Source: Chloroflexota bacterium (GTDB taxonomy: Bacteria; Chloroflexota; Anaerolineae; B4-G1). From it: DNA of 6,356 nt. Location of the stretch: NCBI GenBank assembly GCA_011046405.1, contig DSAR01000426.1, positions 1-6,356 of the forward strand, written 5' to 3'. The notes under the pieces were generated by a model. That model was not told the DNA's origin, searched no databases, and was given only the letters and a program-made list of their open reading frames with translations. The position numbers and the translations under genes are program-made. This document shows, piece after piece, positions 1 to 5,285 of the stretch. Position 1 is the first letter of the stretch, and every line of letters begins with the position of its first letter.

Positions 1-74
1 ACACGGATTAACACAGATAAACACAGATTCATCTTGTTTTTACTAGATCTGTGTGAATCTGTGAAAATCTGTGT
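1..74. repeat. Inverted repeat made of 10-bp ACACAGATTN units
   Basis: Three consecutive decamers on the left (ACACGGATTA, ACACAGATAA, ACACAGATTC; 1-30) are mirrored by three decamers on the right, read on the minus strand (ACACAGATTT, TCACAGATTC, ACACAGATCT; 74 back to 45). The centre at 31-44 is AT-rich and contains a T5 run. Every unit is exactly 10 bp, close to one helical turn, and the two arms could form an imperfect cruciform or RNA hairpin. I remember similar TCTGTGTNAATCTGTGT arrays as common dispersed intergenic elements in Chloroflexota and some other environmental phyla; that is recollection. The element starts at the window edge and may extend further left. Its function is unknown. 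Confidence 0.75.
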
Positions 75-89
75 CCAAATACTTTATGT

Positions 90-119
90 GTTGGTTGAAT
101 GTTGAATTTGTCAGCCAAC
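90..119. promoter_or_regulatory. Candidate operator upstream of the WYL regulator
   Basis: GTTGGTTGA (90-98) and TCAGCCAAC (111-119) form an inverted repeat with 8 of 9 positions matching around a 12-nt centre. Inside it, GTTGAAT occurs twice in perfect tandem (94-100 and 101-107). It lies about 35-65 nt before the start of a DNA-binding regulator that appears to head the cas genes, which is where an autoregulatory site would be expected. I found no convincing -35/-10 pair in 75-153, so its placement relative to the transcription start is unknown. The operator role is inference. Confidence 0.35.
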
Positions 120-142
120 CAGCTCCCTAGCTCAAGGATCGA

Positions 143-148
143 AGGAGG
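143..148 (+). promoter_or_regulatory. Shine-Dalgarno AGGAGG of the WYL regulator gene
   Basis: A perfect AGGAGG is followed by 5 nt (CGAGT) and then ATG at 154. This fixes the start of the regulator and predicts efficient initiation at the head of the three-gene unit. The two downstream genes lack a comparable site and start inside the preceding gene. Confidence 0.85.
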
Positions 149-153
149 CGAGT

Positions 154-1140
154 ATGAAACTTGAGGAAACGAAACGCACGTCGCGTATCCTGGAAATCGT
201 GCAGATCGTCGCCATTGCGCCGCGGCGTTACCTGCGGCGTGACCTGGCCGTCCGTTTCGAGATCAGCGAACGCATGATCCAGAAGGACCTGGACGTCATC
301 CGTCACGGCCTGAAGCTGCCCCTGTACCACTCGCAGGAGGGCTACTACTTCGAAGAGATGCCCGAGATACCGGCTTTACAATATACCTTCGCCGAGGCAC
401 TGGCGCTCTTGCTGGCAGTACAGGCCGCGCGGCAGGTATCGGGAATCGCCTCGGCCGAGTTATCGGCAGCGGTGGCTCGATTGGAAGCCCTGTTTCCGCC
501 CGAATTCGAGGTCTTGTTGCGCCAGGCGACGCGCTTGCCCAATCGCACCGCCCAGGGCGAGCACCGTCAGCGAATGCTGCTATTGCTCAACCAGGCGCTG
601 GCGATGCAGCAAAAGGTGCAGATGATTTACGCCACCGGTTCGCGGGGCGGCGCGGAAAGCGAGCGTACCGTGCGCCCCTACGCCGTGCAGCCCTACGTTC
701 GGAGTTGGCAGTTGATCGCGCACTGCGAACTGCGGGGGGCGGTACGCATCTTCAAAGTCGATCGTATCCGCCAGGCGACCCTGCTGGACGAGCGCTATCA
801 CGTCCCGGCCGATTTCGATCTGGACGACTACCTGGGCGCCGGGTGGGGCCTGATGCGCGGACAAAGCGATGCAGCGACAGACATCGTGTTGCGTTTCGGC
901 CCCGAGGCCGGCCGGTGGGTGAGCGAGGAGCGGTGGCACGCCAGCCAGAAGATAGAGCCACAGCCGGACGGGAGCGTGATCTTCCGGCTGTACCTGGCGC
1001 CGACTCCCGAATTCATCAATTGGGTGCTATACTATGGTGGGCGAGTGGAAGTGCTGGCGCCGGAGGATCTGCGGGAGCGGGTGGTAGCGGAGCATCGGCG
1101 GGCCACCGAAATCTACGAAAGCGAGTCGCAACATGACTGA
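154..1140 (+). CDS. HTH-WYL domain transcriptional regulator, likely regulator of the cas locus
   Basis: This is a 328-residue cytoplasmic DNA-binding protein of the DeoR-like HTH plus WYL family. Residues about 8-70 form the winged helix-turn-helix, with YLRRDLAVRFEISERMIQKD (26-45) as the HTH and LPLYHSQEGYYF as the wing. Residues about 140-215 form the WYL domain (VRPYAVQPYVRSWQLIAHC, 173-191, then FKVDRIR), and about 242-325 the WCX-like C-terminal domain. WYL domains are thought to sense ligands, often nucleotides or nucleic acids, and several control phage-defence loci. The name-giving W-Y-L reads W-Q-L here (185-187), while the following arginines and the FKVDRI segment are kept. The length is usual for the family. 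The start is set by AGGAGG at 143-148. The stop overlaps the cas3' start by 8 nt (ATGACTGA), so the two genes are translationally coupled. A WYL protein beside the type I-D locus of Synechocystis PCC 6803 (Sll7009) was reported as a negative regulator; a repressor role here is inference from that parallel. Confidence 0.9.
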   Translation: MKLEETKRTSRILEIVQIVAIAPRRYLRRDLAVRFEISERMIQKDLDVIRHGLKLPLYHSQEGYYFEEMPEIPALQYTFAEALALLLAVQAARQVSGIASAELSAAVARLEALFPPEFEVLLRQATRLPNRTAQGEHRQRMLLLLNQALAMQQKVQMIYATGSRGGAESERTVRPYAVQPYVRSWQLIAHCELRGAVRIFKVDRIRQATLLDERYHVPADFDLDDYLGAGWGLMRGQSDAATDIVLRFGPEAGRWVSEERWHASQKIEPQPDGSVIFRLYLAPTPEFINWVLYYGGRVEVLAPEDLRERVVAEHRRATEIYESESQHD

Positions 1141-3991
1141 TATTTTGGTCACCAACGCTGGGCCAGCAACGACGACACAGACGCATCGCCCGTCGCTAGA
1201 GCTGTTCCGGCGCTATTGTGAAGAAACGTATGATGAGAGATTTGATCCCTTCGAGCATCAAGCCAAGATCTTTGACCTGGTGGGAGCGAAGGATGAATCG
1301 GTGATGCTCGTGGCGGGCACCGCTGCCGGGAAGACGTTGGCCTTGGGCGTGCCTCTATTCCACAAACTGGCGACCGGTCGTATCAAGCGCGTTCTACTGA
1401 TGTATCCGACCATTGCGTTGATGAACGATCAGCGCCGGGTGATGGATCGCCTGGCCGAATTGACCAACCAGGATGTCGGGCACATTCAGGGTGGCATGAA
1501 GCGCAGCGCACTGATCGCCGCGCTCAACAAGCCCGTCATCGTCGCCACGCCAGACGCTATCTACTGGTTCTTCCGCAAGAGCGTCAAATATAGTAGCCTG
1601 CTGATCTACGGTCTCGCGCTGATCGACGAGTTCGTGCTGGATGAGGCTCACCTGTTCAACGGCCTGACGATGCGCAATGTCCAACACCTGAAGTCGCGGA
1701 TTATGGCGTTGGCCGAAACCATCGGACCGTCGCCGCGATGGCACATTCTGACCGCTACGCCGACCCAGGCGTTGCGGGACCTGGTGCCGAGAGCTGAACC
1801 GGTCACGGGAAAGTCCAAGTGCGGTGACGTGCAGGTGAAGTTCCTGCCGCCGGTGGAGCCAAAGGAACGCGGTGACGTGTTGTCCCAAGCTGTGGACGAT
1901 GCGTTGGCCTCCGAAGCTCGCAAAGTGCTGCTGGTGCTCAACTCGGCAGCTGCGGCTCATCGGTTGTTCGAGGATATCCGGGGAGAACAGCCAGTGCTGC
2001 CGGTGGATCTCCAACGTCGTTTTGGGAGAGTGCCGTGGGGTACATTGCAGCGCTGGATGAGTGACGAGAGTATCGTTGCCGAAACAATCTCGAACATCGC
2101 CGCGTGGATCAATCAAAGCGATTCCTATACCCTCGCTGACCTGAGCGCCGGAGACCGGGTGGGCGTCGCCACCGATGTTTTGATGGAAAAGAGCACCCGC
2201 TTTCTCCACAAGATCGCACGGCAGATCAAGGATGCCGCCTACGCGGCCGGACGGGAGGCCTCCGGCTCGGGATTCCTGCGCCAGGTGCGCAAATGCTTAA
2301 CGGGCCAAGATGCACGCGCCCTATGGCGCGAAGTGCAGGACGAGTTGTCGCCCGGCGCCGATCCCAACGTCGTCAAGGAGGCCCTCAATGTTTATCTGAC
2401 GAAAATCGGCGACGCGCTGGCCCAGGTATGGCGTGATGAAACACTGACGGTTGCGGCGCCTGACTTCGCCGTCCTGACGGCTTCGTTGAAGGCAACCGGA
2501 CTGCCTGTCATGATCGCCGACGGACTCTCCCGCTATCTGTGCTACAGCGTCGAGTTGGACGAAGAGCAGACGCGGCAGGTACGCAAATCCCCGACGGCGC
2601 TGAACAGGCGTCCGGTGGCCCTGCGCTGGCTGGAAGAGAAGTGGTTGATCGAAGATGCGGCGCAACGCCAGGCGTTGGCCCGACGGCTCGAAGCGGCGCT
2701 GGAAGATGGCACGCTTGAGGTGGAAACCCGGCACATCGCTGTCTGGGGAGAGAGCGGTGTGCCGGCCGTCATCTACACCGGCCAGATGTCGCGCCGTGAC
2801 CGCGAAGGACTAATCGAGGCTTTTGAAGAGATGGAACGAGCCGTGTTGGTTTCCACACCAGCCGTTGAAGTTGGTGTGGATTTTAAAGCCGATCTGCTCA
2901 TCACCGAGGAATGTGACGGCAACGGCTTCCTGCAGCGCTTTGGGCGCGTAGGCCGTACCGGCGAGGGCCGTGCCGAAGTGCGGGCATTGGTGCGGGAAGG
3001 CGAAACCTGGGCCCGCCTGCAGCGTCGCCACCAGGCCCAGATGAGCCGCGAGGGCTTCTCGCAAATGATCATCGACCCCGATGCACCAACTGACCCGGAT
3101 CGCAGTCTCTTCCCCGATCGCATCTACGCCGCCGCTTCAATCTACCAGGACGCCACGCACTGCTTGATCAACCGGCAGGTGGGACGCGTGGGCCAGCGGC
3201 TGAACGCGGTGATGTTCGCCGATCCCGAGGTCGGCGCACTGGCCCACCAGATGGAGGAGGCGGACGTGCCCTTCGCCTACGGGCTGCGCGGCACGCTGCC
3301 GAGGGTCTCGTTGCTCGGCGGCGGGAGCGGAAGTCCCTTCTACGTGCTGAGCAAGGTACCTAACGAGGGATTGGTACCTTCCCCATCTCCGTTTGAGATG
3401 GCCCAGGCGCAGATAGGCTACACGCGCTTTCTCTACACCAAGAGGCGCTGGGATATAAGCGTGGATTGGCCCCGCACACTGGCCGCCAGCCGGGCGATGT
3501 TCTATTGGCTGGATGGGCGCTGGCAGATCGCTACCGGCTATGGCGTGGCGAAGACGTTCATGCACGGTGGCGAGGTGGTCGATCACTTCCAGGGCAACGT
3601 AACTGCTATGCGCCAACAACTGGCCGAGGTACGAAATCCGCACGTCCAGGAGATCCTGCGCCTGGGAGAAGCATTGAACCTGTACAATGCACCGCAGGCC
3701 CGCTATATTCTGGGCCAGGGGGACGTTTTTCTGAAGCGCGTGGAGCGCGAGGGTAGGGTGAAGACGGCGGTACAAGATCGTCTGGGCAGTCCGTTGCTCC
3801 TGTCCGACCAGCTTTGGCTCTACCTGGGCGGAGATACCAACGAGGCCTGGAAGCGGCTCCAGGCGGAGGGAGTGGACGACTTGAGCGAGGTGCACTATCC
3901 CGACCGCGAGGAAGAAGCGTTGGTGCTGCTCGACGAGGTAGCCGGGGGCTGCTTTCACGTCTACGAAAGGTTGGTGCAGGATGCTAATTGA
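1133..3991 (+). CDS. cas3': CRISPR-associated helicase Cas3' (HD-less, type I-D-like)
   Basis: This 952-residue superfamily 2 DNA helicase-translocase should unwind target DNA after Cascade binding, using ATP, so that an HD nuclease can degrade it. Visible motifs in order are: the Q-like FEHQAKI (40-46), Walker A AGTAAGKT (61-68), motif Ia YPTIALMNDQ (91-100), VIVATPDAIYWFFR (135-148), motif II DEAH (170-173), motif III TATP (207-210), a motif IV-like VLLVLNS (265-271), motif V STPAVEVGVDF (574-584), and motif VI QRFGRVGRTG (601-610). All catalytic residues are present. No HD domain precedes the helicase; an HD protein is encoded next. Assignment to type I-D rests on the STPAVEVGVDF...ITEE...FLQRFGRVGR signature, as I remember that group, and on the upstream WYL gene. 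About 260 residues separate motif IV from the YTGQMSRRDRE segment (548-558), and about 340 residues follow motif VI, with no motif I can name. The gene overlaps the regulator by 8 nt and the HD gene by 11 nt. Confidence 0.92.
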   Translation: MTDILVTNAGPATTTQTHRPSLELFRRYCEETYDERFDPFEHQAKIFDLVGAKDESVMLVAGTAAGKTLALGVPLFHKLATGRIKRVLLMYPTIALMNDQRRVMDRLAELTNQDVGHIQGGMKRSALIAALNKPVIVATPDAIYWFFRKSVKYSSLLIYGLALIDEFVLDEAHLFNGLTMRNVQHLKSRIMALAETIGPSPRWHILTATPTQALRDLVPRAEPVTGKSKCGDVQVKFLPPVEPKERGDVLSQAVDDALASEARKVLLVLNSAAAAHRLFEDIRGEQPVLPVDLQRRFGRVPWGTLQRWMSDESIVAETISNIAAWINQSDSYTLADLSAGDRVGVATDVLMEKSTRFLHKIARQIKDAAYAAGREASGSGFLRQVRKCLTGQDARALWREVQDELSPGADPNVVKEALNVYLTKIGDALAQVWRDETLTVAAPDFAVLTASLKATGLPVMIADGLSRYLCYSVELDEEQTRQVRKSPTALNRRPVALRWLEEKWLIEDAAQRQALARRLEAALEDGTLEVETRHIAVWGESGVPAVIYTGQMSRRDREGLIEAFEEMERAVLVSTPAVEVGVDFKADLLITEECDGNGFLQRFGRVGRTGEGRAEVRALVREGETWARLQRRHQAQMSREGFSQMIIDPDAPTDPDRSLFPDRIYAAASIYQDATHCLINRQVGRVGQRLNAVMFADPEVGALAHQMEEADVPFAYGLRGTLPRVSLLGGGSGSPFYVLSKVPNEGLVPSPSPFEMAQAQIGYTRFLYTKRRWDISVDWPRTLAASRAMFYWLDGRWQIATGYGVAKTFMHGGEVVDHFQGNVTAMRQQLAEVRNPHVQEILRLGEALNLYNAPQARYILGQGDVFLKRVEREGRVKTAVQDRLGSPLLLSDQLWLYLGGDTNEAWKRLQAEGVDDLSEVHYPDREEEALVLLDEVAGGCFHVYERLVQDAN

Positions 3992-4739
3992 ACGTTACCG
4001 GGATGCGCTGGGCAAATCGAACCACGGCGGCCAATCGCTCTATGATCATATCTTCTGGAGCGTGGACGCTGCCTTCCGCGTCGCACAGCTGGCCGGCGTG
4101 AGCGAGGGAGCGCAACTAGATGTGATGCTAACCGCCACCGCCACTCACGACGTGGGCAAACTCGATCCCGACTTCCAGGCGATGCTGGAAGCGTCGCGGG
4201 ACGGGCGCGATCTGCCTGCGAAGCGGGTCAAGCACGAGGCCCGCACCTTCGACTACGAGCACCGCGATCTGGTCGAGAGTGATCTGCCGGCGCTGCGGGA
4301 CGAGATCCGCGCCGTCACCGGCTACGCCGTCGACCTGGACAGCGTGCTCGCCCGGCTGGACGACGTGTGGGCCGGCGCGGTGACTCATCACGGGCTCTTC
4401 TACCTCTCCTTCGAGGATTGGGGAGAGGGCGCTCAACCGCTTATTCGCCGGTACTGGGCCAGCGTCTATCCCAACGAGGTGCGGCGCATTACACTGGTGG
4501 ACCTGCTGGTGGATTACCATCCCATCGGCGGGCTGGTGATGTTGGGCGACCTGATGGCCAGTTACGCCTTTGAACAGAAGCGTGACCTGGCGTGGGCCTT
4601 CGCTGGGGTGGAGACGCTGCCGCAGGTCTTTGAGCGGCTGCTGGGTGTGGCGGAGGATTTGGAGGAGGAGATCGGCGCGTACGATCCGCGCAGCTACGGG
4701 CTAGGGGAGTTGCTGAAGCTGCTGGCGAGTGGGATTTGA
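3981..4739 (+). CDS. cas3'': Stand-alone HD nuclease, Cas3''-like (type I-D HD domain)
   Basis: This 252-residue protein consists essentially of one HD phosphohydrolase domain, the metal-dependent single-strand DNase of type I CRISPR interference. Candidate metal ligands appear in family order: H23 (QSLYDH), H56-D57 (THDVGK), H85 or H94 (KHEARTFDYEH), H136-H137 (THHG) and D190 (LGDLMAS). K60 of HDxGK is also present. The domain therefore looks catalytically intact. The QSLxxH opening resembles the N-terminal HD domain of Cas10d/Csc3 as I remember it, where the nuclease is fused to the large subunit; here it is free. The ATG lies inside the end of cas3' (11-nt overlap) without a strong Shine-Dalgarno, so translation is probably coupled and the product made in proportion to Cas3'. 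It should act in the cytoplasm with Cas3' and Cascade. A regulatory HD hydrolase is a less likely alternative, given the operon context. Confidence 0.85.
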   Translation: MLIERYRDALGKSNHGGQSLYDHIFWSVDAAFRVAQLAGVSEGAQLDVMLTATATHDVGKLDPDFQAMLEASRDGRDLPAKRVKHEARTFDYEHRDLVESDLPALRDEIRAVTGYAVDLDSVLARLDDVWAGAVTHHGLFYLSFEDWGEGAQPLIRRYWASVYPNEVRRITLVDLLVDYHPIGGLVMLGDLMASYAFEQKRDLAWAFAGVETLPQVFERLLGVAEDLEEEIGAYDPRSYGLGELLKLLASGI

Positions 4740-4814
4740 GATGCGCGGTTGGGAACAGTGGACCCAGAAAGTCAAGATGATGGTTGGAACACCGCGATAT
4801 AGCAACAACCGGCC
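4740..4814. other. Convergent intergenic gap, no clear terminator
   Basis: This 75-nt gap separates the stop codons of the HD gene and the minus-strand gene. It has only a weak TGGG...CCCA pairing (about 4 bp around 4748-4765) and no T-run, so I do not call a terminator. GGTTGGGAACA (4746-4756) recurs almost exactly as GGTTGGAACA (4782-4791), a one-base-gapped direct repeat of unknown meaning. Confidence 0.5.
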
Positions 4815-5192
4815 TCACTCTGTTGGCGACGATGTGGAACGGGCAGCCTGGTGGCCACGCTCGGTCAACTCCTGGATTAACGTGTCGTCGGAGAGTACCT
4901 CACCCGTCGCAGCGTCCACGTCCACTGCGCCGATCTGGCCCACCACGCCCCGCTCGGGTGAGGTGAGCAGCACCGGCACGCGCCAGAGGGTGCGCTCGCC
5001 GATGACCAGCGCGGGTTCGCCGCCCAGCAGGAGGTTGCCGACCTCGCTCACCAGCCAGCCGGTAGCCTTGCGCCGGGCCGAGGCCGCGTCCACGTCGATG
5101 GTCGCGTGGACGGTGATCGTCACGTCGAGACGGCGGCTTACTGTCAGGCCGGGTCCGTCTACGATGATTTGGGGGGAGGGTTTTGAACTCAT
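4815..5192 (-). CDS. Uncharacterised 125-residue protein, antisense within the cas locus
   Basis: I do not recognise a named family. The predicted product is soluble, with no signal peptide or membrane segment. Residues 1-35 are predicted beta-rich (QIIVDGPGLTVSRRLDVTIT). A helical ASARRKATGWLVSEVGNLL segment (37-55) follows. The core then reads WRVPVLLTSPERGVVGQIGAVDVDAATGEVL (70-100, cited as key positions W70, P73, G88, D91, D93, G97), with an acidic helix LIQEL near the end. The DVDAATGEVL element resembles the PepSY-type 'VDxxTGEV' strand-turn. Similar small proteins near toxin genes in Chloroflexota come to mind, but I see no toxin partner here, so an antitoxin role is only a weak guess. 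I chose ATG 5192 because a good promoter (5202-5230) lies between it and the alternative in-frame ATG at 5240. The protein has a balanced composition, whereas the overlapping plus-strand frame reads Ser/Arg/Pro-rich, which supports this strand. Confidence 0.68.
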   Translation of the reverse strand: MSSKPSPQIIVDGPGLTVSRRLDVTITVHATIDVDAASARRKATGWLVSEVGNLLLGGEPALVIGERTLWRVPVLLTSPERGVVGQIGAVDVDAATGEVLSDDTLIQELTERGHQAARSTSSPTE

Positions 5193-5201
5193 TTCCCTGT
5201 T

Positions 5202-5230
5202 ATGATACCATCGTTTCTTAAATCGGTCAA
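5202..5230 (-). promoter_or_regulatory. Sigma-70-type promoter of the minus-strand gene
   Basis: On the minus strand TTGACC (plus 5225-5230) is followed by a 17-nt spacer and TATCAT (plus 5202-5207). That is 5 of 6 matches to the -35 consensus and 5 of 6 to the -10, at ideal spacing. Only 9 nt separate the -10 from the ATG at 5192, so transcription would start about 2-3 nt before the start codon. The mRNA would be leaderless or nearly so. An AGGGA one base before the ATG is too close to act as a normal Shine-Dalgarno. Confidence 0.65.
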
Positions 5231-5274
5231 TTCCAGTCATATTCGTTGTAGTGTTCCGCAGAGGTTAATCACTC

Positions 5275-5282
5275 AGAAGGAG
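5275..5282 (+). promoter_or_regulatory. Shine-Dalgarno AGAAGGAG of the last plus-strand gene
   Basis: AGAAGGAG precedes two adjacent ATGs. The distance is 3 nt to ATG 5286 and 6 nt to ATG 5289, so the second ATG has the more usual spacing; the choice changes the protein by one residue. The 93-nt region 5193-5285 should also contain the plus-strand promoter, divergent from the minus-strand one, but I see no pair good enough to call. Confidence 0.8.
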
Positions 5283-5285
5283 TTT

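Noticed and set aside
1..74. Short regular repeats as a CRISPR array
   Set aside because: The units are 10 bp, contiguous and without spacers, and half are inverted. This is not CRISPR architecture.
1394..2209. 271-codon minus-strand ORF inside cas3'
   Set aside because: It lies opposite well-conserved helicase motifs, has a His/Gln/Arg-rich composition and no recognisable domain. It is a shadow of the real gene.
3353..3380. Perfect 8-bp inverted repeat AAGGTACC...GGTACCTT with a 12-nt loop in cas3'
   Set aside because: It falls inside the coding sequence, where Val-Pro codons recur, and has no T-run or neighbouring gene end. It is most simply chance.
3137..3958. 273-codon minus-strand ORF opposite the end of cas3'
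   Set aside because: No motif or ribosome site supports it, and cas3' continues through it to a coupled junction with the HD gene. Open antisense frames are common at this GC content.
4740..4814. Bidirectional terminator between convergent genes
   Set aside because: Only about 4 bp of pairing and no T-tract on either strand.
4489..4818. Possible toxin partner on the minus strand, overlapping the end of the 125-residue gene (GTG/TGA overlap)
   Set aside because: The reading has no PIN or other toxin motif, soon becomes Pro/Ala/Arg-rich, and lies opposite the HD gene.
4741..5205. Plus-strand ORF starting one base after the HD gene stop (about 155 residues)
   Set aside because: The translation is Ser/Arg/Thr/Pro-rich and low in regular hydrophobic pattern, as expected for the opposite frame of a GC-rich gene. 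The minus strand has the coherent protein and the promoter.
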